64,000 nucleotides of DNA from Polyodon spathula (lineage: Eukaryota; Chordata; Actinopteri; Acipenseriformes; Polyodontidae). Below, in pieces: positions 36,210-48,169 of the stretch. Every line of letters starts with the position of its first letter. Position 1 is the stretch's first letter. Under the pieces are notes generated by a model that worked only from the letters and a program-made list of their open reading frames with translations, was not told the origin of the DNA and searched no databases. A program made the translations under genes and the position numbers. The stretch is taken from positions 13,452,794 to 13,516,793 of the forward strand of contig NC_054536.1 in the NCBI RefSeq assembly GCF_017654505.1. The letters are read 5' to 3'.

Positions 36210-36459
36210 TTTTTTATATAGAACCTTTCATAGTGGACCACCATCACAAAGTGCTTTACAAGATATGAGACTAGTGTGTGTGTACTATGCATCAGTTGCA
36301 GAGTCACTTACAACAACATCTCACCTGAAAGATGGAGCACAAGGAGGTTAAGTGACTTGCTCAAGGTCACATAATCGGTCAGTGGCTCAGCTGGAATTTG
36401 AACTGGAGACCTCCTGGTTACAAGGCTGTTTCTTTAACCACTGGACCACACAGCCTCCT
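36210..36459 (-). repeat. tRNA-headed SINE with L2-type tail, copy 2
   Basis: Matches copy 1 (29955-30198) along its length, in the same orientation. The minus strand begins AGGAGGCTGTGTGGTCCAGT, has a B-box-like AGTTCAAATTC, the 'gcaagtcacttaacctcctt' body and a tail with 'gtaaagcactttgtgatggt'. This copy retains the 'agtgctttacaag' tail block more fully than copy 1. Confidence 0.82.
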
Positions 36460-38695
36460 ATATAAGTTTTATGTAAAACTGTTTTTCCTATAGAATTTTA
36501 GGAAAAATATTAATTATAATAACAAAAATAACCTTACATCTTACATTATTGCTTTTAGCTTGGGTCTCCTGAAATTGTGTCTTCTGAAATGAGAACAGCT
36601 TTCTGGTTTACTGGTTACACAGCTATCGTCTTGACAGGACACTTCAGACACTTCACTTCTTTCCTTCTTACAGATTTTTTTTTTTTTCTCTTTCATGAAA
36701 TAAGCAATCTCATTCTCTTCCACCCAAAGCTAAGTACCCATGGGAGAAATATGCCTGTATTTAGTTTTGTAACACCATTAGTTTCTAGTTCCATTTTGAA
36801 TTGGCTCATGGTCCTACTGGTTATGACATTGAACAATAAACCGTATCTGGCTCTATATAAATTACATTAACAACAACATTGTGAGGCAGGTTTTAACACT
36901 AATGTAACCATGCTCTAAACCAGCGGTCCTCAAAGTAATTTGGAAACGGGCATGCATTGATCTTACTTGGCTGTTTGCGGGCACAGTGACTATTGCATAG
37001 GTTCTTATCTTAAACACTGTCTTCCCACAACATATACTACATAGAATGAGTTTTAGTGGGAGTTATTCTTGGCTCACTCTGATAAGACCAAGTCTCAAGC
37101 AGTAATTGCTTCAAATTATTTAAATAATTTATATAAAATACGCAATACAAATATTTTTAAATAGCATGTTTACACAGATAACCATGAATAAAATAAAATA
37201 AAAGAGGATATATGGTGTCTTGCTTTGTTTCAATTTGGCAAATTTGTCAACACTACTCTGTTTAAAGATTGTCATCTCCAATACAATTATTAAGAGAAAG
37301 TGGATTCGTAACTAAATCTACTAGTGTTTCCCTTGTCTGGTGAAATTAAAAAAAATATATATAGGAGAGAAAACTAAATTCTAAATACTGAAATGTATTA
37401 TTTTTCTCAATAACAGTCCATGAAATTCAGTGCTTACTCGGAATGTTAACACCTCGCCTTGGCTCCCATTGGCTACTCACTCGCCTTTATTTTTCATGCA
37501 GAATACCACGAACGGCCTCTGCTTGCTTATGCTTGGACAGCTGCGTAAAACCTGGCAGAATCTTCTATTGGTTACACTTACTGTCAGTACCTGCATCTGA
37601 ACAGACACATTTTATGTCCCACCCAACTAATTTATGATTGGGCTACCATAGAGAAAATGCACATATTCAATTGGTTGATCGTATTGCTGACACCCTTCAG
37701 GAAAAAAAATAAATAAATGTTGCGTATGTACAAGCACAGCATAAGCGAGCTGCGCTGTCAACAGACCTCTGTAGCGCTTTTGTTGGAAAACGTGTTCAAA
37801 GCTTTTTATATTTTCCCACGCTACGACCTTTTACGAAAGCCTTTTACAGAGCCTGTTATCCCATACAGAGGTTAAAGCCAATATTTGATTGATAACATGC
37901 TAAAAATAACATTTGGTGGTTTGAGTCACAATATTGGCAGTTTTCTATAGATAAGATTATAATATATTCTAATATTATATATATAATATATATATATTTA
38001 TATATATATATATAGTATATATAATTATATATATATATATAATATATATATTTTATTATTTACTTTTTATACTATTTAGGTGAATGCTACATAAGCAGGA
38101 CCATTTACATTTATTGACCCTAAGTAATAAATTAAGCAGTAACAAACCTGGTATATATTTATGGTTACTTAGCACTTAACGAAAGTCAATTTCAAAATAA
38201 CATTGTAAAAAATTACATTTTTTCTAATTTTACTAAACATACAAAGAGCATTGTTTACGTTAAACATTTCAAATGAAATAAAATGCAAATTTTATCCACT
38301 TCACAAAACCTTTAAACTAATTTTAAACTTTCCTTACAATTGCAGTGCAGCTGTTTTGTATAAATAGACTTCAGTTCAAAATTACTTTAAAAAAACTAAT
38401 CAGAGAAATTAAACAATTCAATATTTCCATTATCATGATCACAGTAACATTGTAGCAATATAATGTAAATTCCCAACCACTTCAATAACCTTTACCAACT
38501 TTTAAAACATTATGTGATAGAGCCACACCTGAAGCAATTCAACAACCAGCAGTAATTGAATGAATTAACAAAATAGAGACCCCTGGTGTTTACAGGGTGA
38601 GGTCCTTGATCAGTGAAGAAAGCAAATGTCTGTTAAATATTGCACCTCACATTCCCTAGTACATCAAAGATTAAAGTATACCACTGATTTTCTTT
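36460..38695. other. Non-coding with a possible hAT end
   Basis: The stretch from 36921 ('cagcggtcctcaaagtaa') resembles the terminus of Charlie-type hAT elements, but no matching right end was found. An irregular TA-rich array lies at 37965-38055. No gene seen. Confidence 0.4.
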
Positions 38696-39269
38696 TCAAT
38701 CCGATACCAAGTAATACCAAGGCTAGCATCCCAATACCAATACCAATACCGATACTTTTACAAGTCTTGTTATGTACATAAAAAGGGGAAATCTTTATGA
38801 TTTCTACAGTGAAAATTGGTAAATGCAAACATCAAAAATTGTATTTGAATGCCTTTGCATTAGTATTAAATAAACTACCAATGATCAGACTTCTCTTTGT
38901 TTTCTGTTTAATAACAGCAATTGTAAAACACATGTTTAATAACGTTCAACAAATGTTCAATTATATTATTACCCTTTTCGGGTGTTATTCTTCACATCAC
39001 TTCAACTGAAAATTTGGGCTAACCAGATACCCTGAAGTGAAATCAACAACATAAAATAAAAATCTCTTAAGAAGAAAAGAAGAATAAATGCTGCTCTGAT
39101 TTTTAGGAACACATAAATTTAGCTTTACCTTTTAATTTAGCTTATAATTTTTAACACATAAACTTCTTACAGCACCAGGCAGGATGCACTTGAGGTCAAC
39201 ACTTGAAATGTAGGCTACATAAAGTAATTGTCAACCTCTAACATTCTTTCCCCATTTATAGGTTTTTGT

Positions 39270-40790
39270 TTAGAAACAACAGTATGTTGACATTTCCTCG
39301 TTCAGTCTGTTTCTTCTTTGGCTCACTAACTCTCCTGCCTTTGAAAAAATTATTTCTGAGGGTACGGATGAAGCAATGAATCCCAGGTATTTTGCTGCAA
39401 GTCTGCTTAGGGATGGGAATGTTTGCTCATGCTCTTGCCACCAATGTAATGGGTCCTGGTCCCAGGGAATTAACTTTTCCTCTAAGTAACGGCGCATTTC
39501 AATGAGTGCATCAGTACCTGTTGAGCAGTGCTGTTGGGCAGACAGAACTTGAATGTCAAAATCCGCCCATATCCCTCCTTTTGCTGTAGCTGGGGCAGAG
39601 CTTGCGGTAGATGCAGGAGTCACTGGTGAGGCAGAGCTTGGCACAGGTGCAGAGGCAGAGCCTGGCGGTGGTGACTCTGAAGTGGGCTGATGGACCTGCA
39701 TTTCATTGAGCATTCACTTTTTCATAGTTTCCACATTGTCTCTGTCACAAAATGCAAGGTTTTTAAACCTTTTGTCCAAGAACGTGCTGGCAGTGAGACT
39801 GTGAAAGGTTTCAATCCCACGGAATCTGCGTTGACATTGCAGTGCCAGTTCTGTGGCAAGGGAGCTACCTTGACGCTCAGTGGCTGCAGCTGCTCTGAGA
39901 AGTAGTGAATCACTTTTGAGACAGAAACATGTTTTTCGGCTGAAACTTCCCGCGTTCCTCTTCGAAGGGTCTCAGGGCCTCAATGGTAAGGTGGATCATG
40001 GATAACTCTTCATTGCTTAAACCTAGGGTGTTCTTTCCAAGTAGACAGAGGGCTGTGGTAACTGCTTCCCTCTGCTCATGGAGACTCTCCAACATGTAGA
40101 ATACAGAATTCCACCTTGTTTCTACTGACTGAATCAGTTTATGTTCAGTTGCTTTTGTATTTGTTTGAGCTTCTCTGTGGCTTTCGTGCTGTGGTGGAAA
40201 AAAGATACAATGCTACTGCATTTTTCCAGGAGCTGAACAACTTCAGGAAGAGCTTTAATTCCATCTTTTACCACAATGTTTAAGGTGTGGGCGAAACAGG
40301 TGTAGTGCTTCTACCCAGCCTTGTGCACTGCAGAAACCATATTTGCACCATTGTCTGTAACAACTGCCAACACCTTCTGAGTTATGCCCCATTCATCTGT
40401 TATTCTTTTTAGCTCTAAACTAATGTTGCCAGCTGTATGCTGTCCATAGAAACTACAGTTTTCTAAAACAAACTCCTGCATTTGCCAGTTGTCAATGAAA
40501 TGACAGAACACAGTCAAATATGCCTCTGTGGACCTTGAAGTCCACGTCTGTTGTGAGAACCACACTGTGTGCACGTTGACAATTTGCCCTTACTTTGTCT
40601 TGACAGTCTTTATACATGTCGGCAATTGTACCGTCCAACAAACGTTTGCGGTTTGGGATTTTATAGCGGGGATCAAGGGTCTTGACAAATGCATTAAAAC
40701 CTCTATCCTCAACAATTGAGATTGGCTGGAGGTCCCTCACAATCATCTCTCCCAGGCTTCTTGTAACCTCTGCAGCTCTTTGGGAGTCAT
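39270..40790 (-). pseudogene. hAT transposase, main exon (ZBED-like), frame-broken
   Basis: Related to hAT/ZBED transposases, which cut and paste DNA through an RNase H-like core. From 40790 down, the pieces in order are: L-D-P-R-Y-K; a V-L-T-T-D then W-T-S-R-S-T-E-A-Y block (first catalytic Asp region) with a one-base shift between them near 40545; V-T-D-N-G-A-N-M-V (second Asp region); a stop near 40311; C-F-A-H-T-L-N-I-V-V; E-T-R-W-N-S-V; and finally the C-terminal dimerisation block (W-W-Q-E-H, A-S-S-V-P-S-E, R-R-N-R-L-N-E). Separate frames, stops and a shift between 40130 and 40200 show it is dead. An acceptor-like TTTTCATAG at 40799-40791 marks its 5' edge. Confidence 0.85.
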
Positions 40791-41670
40791 CTATGAAAAT
40801 AAAAAATATTTTTGTCCTTCAAGCTACACTACATGCAGTTATGTCTTTATACAGGATGGGCAGTATATGGGAGTAACTCTCATTCAGCTGAAAATAGTTA
40901 GACTAAGTAGCTACAGGCAATTACTTAACATTTAAACTGTGTAATTTAATTAATGTATGAAGTTTCATTCAAAAATGCATTATCCACCATTTGATAAAAG
41001 TGACACCTTTGTGATAAAATGGCATAATATTCACCAGATCATTCCTGAAGGTATTAGCAACCTGAGATCTTTACTTACATTTTATAAGATATAATCTATG
41101 TTTTAGAAATCCTGAGCAATGCATATCAGTTTTTCCACAAAACTGATGTAATGCATTCAGATATTGTTTGAAAACGTGTCCAATTTAGCAGCCTATTGAG
41201 TGCGTTTACATGCATAACAAAACACAGACTGGAAAAAATCAGTTTATGGCAATAATTTGACTGAAGTGTTTACATGCACAGCAATACCGCGATTCCACAA
41301 AAAACCGTGTTTACCCGGGATCGGTGAAATAGTGGGGTTTCTCTTTATAAAGGACCTGGCGCCGATTACGTAGTCAGACATGAACGCATTTAAAAAACAG
41401 ACAGAAATCTGACAAAGCTGATAACATGCCCAGATTAATAGAAGTGTTGGGCAGAAATCTTTGTGTGTTACTGCTATTAAGATTAAAGATATCAGATAAA
41501 GGTGTTTACATTACTTTTTACAGAGCCGGATCTTAACCTTAGTCGGGGTATCGGAGTATTAGTGTATATGTACATGCACCCACTGTAATATTATGCTCCT
41601 CAAGAAATAAAAAAGTATTAACTGATTTCTGTTCAAATGATTAAAATAACCTAATATTATCACTTAGAAA
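40791..41670 (-). other. Intron of the hAT transposase gene
   Basis: Lies between the BED-finger exon and the main exon. A pyrimidine-rich tract with CATAG ends it at 40791, and a CAG-GTTTCT donor-like site lies near 41668. It contains the MITE-like segment at 41192-41590. Confidence 0.6.
41192..41590. mobile_element. MITE-like segment inside the hAT intron
   Basis: Bounded by imperfect inverted ends: 'gagtgcgtttacatgcata' on the left and, reverse complemented, 'cagtgggtgcatgtacatat' on the right. It is short (about 0.4 kb), non-coding and less AT-rich than its flanks. The superfamily cannot be fixed and the target duplication is unclear. Confidence 0.45.
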
Positions 41671-41671
41671 C

Positions 41672-41948
41672 CTGGATAATGCCTGCCTCCCTGAAAGGCG
41701 TCTGTCAGAGAACTCTGCTTCACTCTGTCACTAGACTTGGCGGTATTTGTCTGTGTTCTCTCCCCCTCCTCTAATCGCCTCCGCTGCAAATCGTCATGCT
41801 CTCGTGTGTGACTGATTTTTATGTGTTTTAGAAGGTTTGTGGTATTGCCACAATATCTTACACACTTTTGACATATGTCACATTTTGCTTCATTGCTGTT
41901 TATTGGAGTGAAATGACTCCAAACGACGCTTCGTTTTCTTTCGGCCAT
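41672..41948 (-). pseudogene. hAT BED zinc-finger exon
   Basis: First exon of the transposase. Starts M-A-E-R-K-R-S-V-V-W then F-T; C-D-I-C and an H-I-K-I-S-H pair form the C2H2-type BED finger that binds transposon ends. A Ser/Thr/Arg-rich linker follows to Q-S-S-L-T-D-A-F, typical of ZBED1-type proteins. This exon is open throughout, unlike the main exon. Confidence 0.82.
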
Positions 41949-42304
41949 GAGAGCAAACCAGCACTGGTAACCGTGTTCACTCTCGTTTATGTGGCTGATT
42001 GTAATTGAGTGACTGCGTATGTCTCGGCGTGCCTGTGTATAGGCTATATGTGCTACATTTCAATGTGCTACATTTAATTTTATTTTATTTTCACCTTTCA
42101 ATATCTGATACACATGTATTTCATAAAATAAATTAAAAAAAAATAAATAAATAAATAAATAATCACTGGCTAAAGAAAGCACCTGGTATCGATATTTTTA
42201 TGTGAGGATCAATTCTCAAAAATGAAACGTCATGATCGGAAGTATCGATACTTTGGATCGATCCGCCCATCCCTAGTCTCTAGTTGATTTTTCTCCGGGA
42301 AAAG

Positions 42305-42575
42305 CCCAGAAAACCTTTCAATGACAGAGTGAGCTGAGTGACCCTGCACCATGAGATAACACGGTCATAAACAAAGAATATAGCTGCTTCTGCATTCAAC
42401 ACGAAAAGAATATCACTTACATTTGCAGAGCTTTTGAGATGTTATAGTAATAAAACAATGACTTGGATCGCATTATTGAGGAGTTTGGTGATAAAAAATG
42501 TATCAGTATGCACGTCTATAAAGAGGTATGTGGCTTGGCTGGTGATACAGTATTGAGTGATGTGTATCGTTTGTG
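42305..42575 (+). repeat. Dispersed repeat, copy B (unclassified)
   Basis: Aligns with 181-505 in the same orientation, with shared blocks 'gcattattgaggagtttggt' and 'gcttggctgg'. It begins about 30 bp beyond the hAT right end. No coding potential. Confidence 0.7.
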
Positions 42576-43950
42576 ATTCAGTGCCCTGTTTTTCTGTGGA
42601 AAAAAAAAATAAAATAAATAAACAGCGCATGTGAAAATAAATTGGACCTGACGCGCCTGACGAGCGCTGAATAAATGGAGTGCAAATGGTTAAGTCAGTT
42701 AATTTTGTTTACTGTAGTTTTTCTTTGAAGATGTGTTTGTGATAATTTACAGTTAGGCAATTGGATTGATGTACATATGTTTGTGGTATTGATAGAAATT
42801 ATAAAATTCAAAATTACAGATATATGATAATTATACACTGCATGTCATTGTGAGCCATTTGTTAAAATATAAAAATTAATTTAAAAAAAATGCAATACTT
42901 TCTATAAAGTAATTCTATGTTCTATTATTCCTGTCTCAGTTTTTGATCCTGGACTAGTACATTAAACTAATGACAAAAAAAAAAAAAACTGTCTTTAATT
43001 TAAATCAGCTGATGTACAGGTTTATATAATAAACTGTCTTTCTTCTGCTAGCTCATTCTTTTTTCATTGGTGCTAAATTCTTAATACAGTGTATAAAAAG
43101 ATTGCCAGGAGCTAAAGTCAGATCCACACCTACACAATTTGGAAGCATGACTTGTTGCACGCAACCTCATGAATGTGCAGGGTCTGTTTAAGCAGGATTA
43201 TACTTTTTAGAATCTTCTCAGTCAGCCTGCATGTGTCCCCACTGATAGGCTGTTTTCAACATGTCTATTTCAATTGACAAGCTGCTGTACTTTACAGAGC
43301 TGAGGTTCAATAGATCACTACTGACACATTGTGCATTGGAGTTTGAGTGTACTGTACACTCCTATGATTCATCACATCAGAAGAAGGTGACAGGAGCATA
43401 TGTTAGACAACATTCATTACATACTGGCACCTGCAGGCAAAAATATTACTGCTAATTAGTCCACTGTAAACAATGACCACATGCAATGAACATGGTGGTA
43501 TTGTATATTGTCTGCCTTTCAAAACACAATTATTCAAAGGTGCAATGACAAATCAGTGAATACCTGCAGTTATAAATTCGACATTGATAAACTGGTCATT
43601 AAAAAAAGTAAAAAATAAAACCTGTTTAATAAGTAGTAACTCCTTGCCAATTCTAAAACACTGGTTGTGGTTGATTGCCATATTTTATCACTACTAATCT
43701 ATGAATGCATTAACATCTATATTCAATTAAGATCATGAAGTCAAAAAGCTGTGATACAATATTATATTGGTCCACCACCAATAGATAATAAGAGCCTAGT
43801 GTTTTAGCCACTCATCTACAGTAGTCCACAGTAAGGATAAAGAAGACATCAAAACAGATATCACTAGTTAAAAGACATAACTTAGAATTCATGAAGAACA
43901 ACATTTTAAACAATACTGTATATAATAAGTAAATTAAGAAGAAAAAAAAT
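42576..43950. other. Non-coding, nothing recognised
   Basis: AT-rich sequence with a poly(A) run at 42975-42988. The stretch from 43115 ('tcagatccacacctacacaa') resembles a DNA-transposon end, but its partner was not found. Confidence 0.45.
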
Positions 43951-44022
43951 CCACAGGGATTCAAACCCATGGATCCAGATGTGTCAGCGACTTGACCACA
44001 GTGGTTTAGCTCCCTAGGAGAC
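43951..44022 (-). repeat. tRNA-derived SINE-like fragment
   Basis: On the minus strand a B-box-like GGTTTGAATCC (43957-43967) and an A-box-like TGGTCAAGTCG (43988-43998) are correctly ordered. A T-run follows directly at 43942-43949 and would serve as a Pol III stop. The stem pairing is too poor for a working tRNA. Confidence 0.5.
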
Positions 44023-44590
44023 TCTGTCCTCTCAGATTTGTTTTATTTTATATATCCAAACATGGCTTGAATCACAAGTTTGGATTCTTTAGCCATATGA
44101 GGTTATTATATATGTCAATTCACTTAAAAAAGCATGGAACATTAATTAAAAAACAAATTAAATAAAATTATAAACACTGTAGTACTACAGATTTCAAACA
44201 TTGGATCCCTAGTTCATCTAATTTTCCATAAGTATGCTGAATTTTATGAAAGTAATTTATTTTATTTCCTACAGGTTTGGTCTCTTTAAGTAGAACATGA
44301 AGAAGATGTTGTACACCCTTTGATTGCCTATCTATCCAAACCTATCCAAAGATTGTTGTTTTCTAACTAAGTGGCCATTACAGCCCCTAACAACCAATAC
44401 AGACCCCAACAACCAAGTACCCAATAAACCTACTTCATCTCTAATATTACTAATATTAAAATTTCGGATTTGCTGAGATTTTCTCTTGTCCAAAAGTATT
44501 TCCACTTCTGTAGATAAGGGTTAAAAGAATACTTAATTCAACAAAACAAAACTTTTTTTTTTTGCATTGTTGCACTTTTTCAACATAGTT
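44023..44590. other. Non-coding, nothing recognised
   Basis: AT-rich sequence with a T run at 44552-44562. No feature seen. Confidence 0.5.
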
Positions 44591-44759
44591 GACCAAATCA
44601 AAACTTTGACCCACTTGCTAATTGCAAATTACAAACCTGGTACTGATGGCGGCTTTTTTGGTTCTCAGATGGTTATTTCTTCTACCCCCAAGGGAATCCA
44701 CCATCAGTACTGGGTTTGCAATTTGTGATTATCAGATGGGTCAAAGTTTTGATTTGGTC
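44591..44759. repeat. Long imperfect hairpin (about 60-bp arms)
   Basis: Left arm 44591-44652 and right arm 44699-44759 are reverse complements over about 60 bp with a handful of mismatches. They start GACCAAATCAAAACTTTGAC on the left, and the right arm ends with its exact complement. The loop is about 46 bp. This is the size and shape of a small MITE, or of a primary transcript that could be processed as a hairpin RNA. Nothing shows that it is transcribed. Confidence 0.85.
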
Positions 44760-46469
44760 CAGGCCATAGTTTATCTAGCCAAAGATGTCTGGTGTTCTGA
44801 TTATTGTTTTGTCTACTTCCAGGGACTCCTTGTATTCGCTAAAACCTAACAATTAATACCCAGAAAAATAATATTCTACAAATTGCTGATTCATTCATCT
44901 AAGCCCTAATTTTTGGTAAACATGAACCTTTGTATTATCTTAGTTATACTACCGAACTGGAAATCTTTTATAGCATGATCAGATCAGTACTGTAGTTAAT
45001 ATGTCTAAGCCCCAATCAAACAGAATTACCAGTCTGAATTATGATTCTGATGTTATAAGTATTACACATAAATCATAACGTAAGGCTGTCACACAGGTGC
45101 TAACAGTTTAAACAAACACATTTTAATACCACATGTTATATTTAAGTTTAGTTAAATACAAGTGTTTTAAATTAACTGCTTTTTTGTTTAAATTAAGATA
45201 GAACACTAGAAAGAAACACAGATACTTTTGTCAATAATTACAAATAAAATAATAAACCATAGGAACCTTACACAGTAATAGTTAAAACAATAGATATATT
45301 GTTTTACAGTATATAGCAAATCCATATATGATTGAGAGTTTTCCAGTTTTTAAAATATTCTGTCCGACAGAAAGCATTTTATAATCATTTAGTGATCTTG
45401 GTGTCAATAATACTTTGCCAGTGAGAATATGTCTGGAGTAACATTACGTGATTAGTTTACCTTAGTTTAAAGATAATTCAGAAAAAAACAATACAATGTG
45501 GCAGACACTGCAATTGCTTATATAAACTTAATATCATAACAATACTAACATTTGAATCACTTACCTCATTAAATTGTATTAATTTATTCCAGATCCTCAG
45601 CACATAATGAGCAATGCTTACTCTGAGTTGAATTTTAATACAGGTTGGTATTGGTGATTGTAAGCTCTCTCTAAAAAAAAAAAAAAAAAAGAAAAGAAAA
45701 GAACAGTTCTACTTGGATTGCTGTTAATTCTTATGTAATCCTGACTTGTCATTTTAGGCAAATAAATCTCATTAAAGGATTTCCTTGTTATAAATGATTT
45801 CCTAAACAACTGTCATCTGTTCAGTGAGGCATTTGTTTGCATCCTTTATAAATTAGATCAGCACAGCAGCACATTCAGAAATCTGGATTTTAGAAAAGAT
45901 CTGAATCATGGAACTAACTATACTGATAATGTGCCTTATAGGAGAAAAATGACACATCCTTGGCACACAATCCATACCTGCAATAAATTAAATTGTCATG
46001 GTGCAAGGTGTGAAAATTTTCAGCTGATTTCAACAGGTTGGTAATGCAAAACAATACTTTATAAATCAGGTTTAGGTAAATGACCTCAATCTATCAATGA
46101 TAAATAAATATATAGTGCAACGGCATTAAGTTCCAATGTTTCCAATACTCATTCCCTTGTCCCCAGTACATATTACTTGGTTTTGAACTACTGTTATAGT
46201 GTTGTACTAGGACAGTACACAGACATGATTTTGTGCATGCATACTAAATTAATGACCTATGTGATGTCAATGACTATTTGTGAAGGAACATTTATTGTAG
46301 CTTTAATTACTCTCTGTCCTGCTCATATCCTGTTAATAACTTTAATGAACCTTCTCTTGGTGGTCTCTAAAGCTTGATCTCTCTGCATGTTGGCTTTCAA
46401 TACAAGTAGCTTATGTGACCAGGAAGGCTATGGGAGGATAGTAATAGAAGATACTTTACATATAGCAAA
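44760..46469. other. Non-coding, nothing recognised
   Basis: AT-rich sequence with a poly(A) run at 45673-45690. The frame at 46177-46377 is hydrophobic but short and has no partner exon or motif. Confidence 0.5.
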
Positions 46470-46990
46470 CTAAAGCCCATTTCACACTGGCATGCTCTAC
46501 CCAGGTCGGAACCTACCCGGCTCAAGACCTGGGGTCACACTGCTTTTGATAAAGCAAGATTGACCTGGGTGACAGACGCAGTAAACAATACGCATATCAA
46601 TGCCCCGAAAGCAGCTTGTTACTGACGCTTCCATCAAAGCTACTTAGATTGAACCATTGGCTCAGATGTTGATTAGACCAACATTGATTGGTTGTTTTAG
46701 AAATAGTTTTTTCTACAAACTGTTGCTTATCTTCTCTGAACAATGGACCTGTCAGAGGGGGATATCAGCTCTGTGGCAGACCTCCTGCAGCTCATTTCGG
46801 ACCGCTCTCCTGGCCTCCTAGTGCGTACTTCCGTCCCCATTTATTTCCTATGTTGGCAGATATTCCAAACCCATTTGTTGTTGTTATTCACAGCGAGAGC
46901 TTAATTCTGATGTGAATGTTTAGTCTGCTTGACCTACTCAGTCACTCATGCAACAGAGACTGGTGCTCAGTCCACTGTGTCACACTGATC
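46470..46990. repeat. Possible DNA-transposon remnant
   Basis: Begins near 'cccatttcacactggcatg' and contains the inverted phrase pair 'acccaggtcgg' and 'gacctggggtcacactg' close to that end, as in fish Harbinger- or hAT-like termini. A weaker 'gtgtcacactgatccc' lies near 46977. A short frame from 46744 (M-D-L-S-E-G-D) has no clear identity. The call is tentative. Confidence 0.3.
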
Positions 46991-47540
46991 CCTCCTGCTA
47001 CCCTCCTGGATTGGCTCTTTATTTCTAGACTTTAGATTGACAGTCACCTCTGCCCTATTGGAGCCAGGTGTTGATTGAATGCATTTTTCTACAGATATAT
47101 TTAATTTATCTAAAATTTTTCTTGTGTATTAATACTACAGAGTACAAATGGCCATACTCATTATGAATACTTGTTTTTGCTGAAACTCTGACCCACCCCC
47201 TACTGAGCATTTTAATATTACTGAGTCAACATCCAGGAATCATTTTCCTGTATCTGTATTGAAGGGATAAGGTAAGTTACTCATATTTAATTTGTCAGGG
47301 GTTACACTGTCTTGTTGCAAAGACAGTGATGGTGGGAGGAAACTAAAATATTGGGTTGTTATCATATGCATGTTTAATCTGTGTTTTTGCATGTACTGTA
47401 AAAGCAATTAAATGGGAGTGACAGTGTAACAGTATAGGCATTATTGCTGTGTATTTAAAAAATGCCATGCACATGTGTATATTTCTCACACCAACCATTT
47501 TAATAACACAGAAAGAAGGCAAACGCTAGTAAATAATAAA
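46991..47540. other. Non-coding, nothing recognised
   Basis: No feature recognised. Confidence 0.45.
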
Positions 47541-48103
47541 TGTTAGAGTGATACAGCGCCTTGTATCACTCGTAATCCTCGGGTTTGACCCTCAACCAAA
47601 AGTCCAGGTTTTACAAACACCCACACTAAAAACAAAACACAAACAGAAGACAGTGAGTGAAATTAGGTGCTAGTGATGTAATTTACAGTACTCCATGAAA
47701 GGAAGAGGTGAAAAGTGATGTCTGGGTTAATTCTGGCTTGTGCTACAGCTCTGGATCGTGTTACTGGTTGTCTACAAAGACAAAAACGACAGCTACAGCC
47801 GACACTTAACAACACAAAACAAACACTCACGGTTTTTAGTACAGCACGGTATTCCTTCAAGGTCAAATCCAACTATTTACAGAGGAATAGATTACTTTGC
47901 TATGCCCCTATTTTATACTGTCCCTCATGATCATTGATTAACGAGTGCATCTGCATCTCCAATCCGCCGATGCCACGCCGTTTCCCGTCCAGGTCATTGA
48001 GTTTGGGTACTGTAGCCTTGTCCCTTTTCTAGAAGGCTGACTTCCACACACCCACGGGAATAAATTGTCATGCCTTTTGGGTCCAGGGTACTCTGTTCCC
48101 TTT
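47541..48103 (-). repeat. LTR-like segment abutting the CR1 3' end
   Basis: Bounded by TGTTAGAGTG on the left and CCTTTACA on the right, so it has TG...CA ends on both strands. The minus strand has a good TATA box (CAGTATAAAATAGG, near 47909-47922). Composition is balanced, unlike the flanks. No target duplication was found. Whether the CR1 inserted beside or into this segment cannot be told. Confidence 0.35.
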
Positions 48104-48169
48104 ACATAAGAACATAAGAAAGTTTACAAACGAGAGGAGGCCGTTCGGCCCATCTTGCTCGTTTGGTTG

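Larger units (their letters stand above)
38696..42275 (-). mobile_element. hAT (Ac-type, BED-finger) transposon, degenerate
   Basis: Encodes on the minus strand a BED zinc finger and hAT transposase blocks (annotated separately). Its right end reads TAGGGATGGGCGGATCGATC (reverse complement), a hAT-like terminus. Subterminal DNA on both sides carries repeated GATAC/ATACC motifs (38701-38755 and 42185-42260). The left terminus lacks the GGGATGGGC part, and no 8-bp duplication could be matched, so that end is probably eroded or truncated. Confidence 0.82.

Noticed and set aside
36921..37700. Complete Charlie-type hAT element
   Set aside because: The left end looks right but no inverted right end or 8-bp duplication was found.
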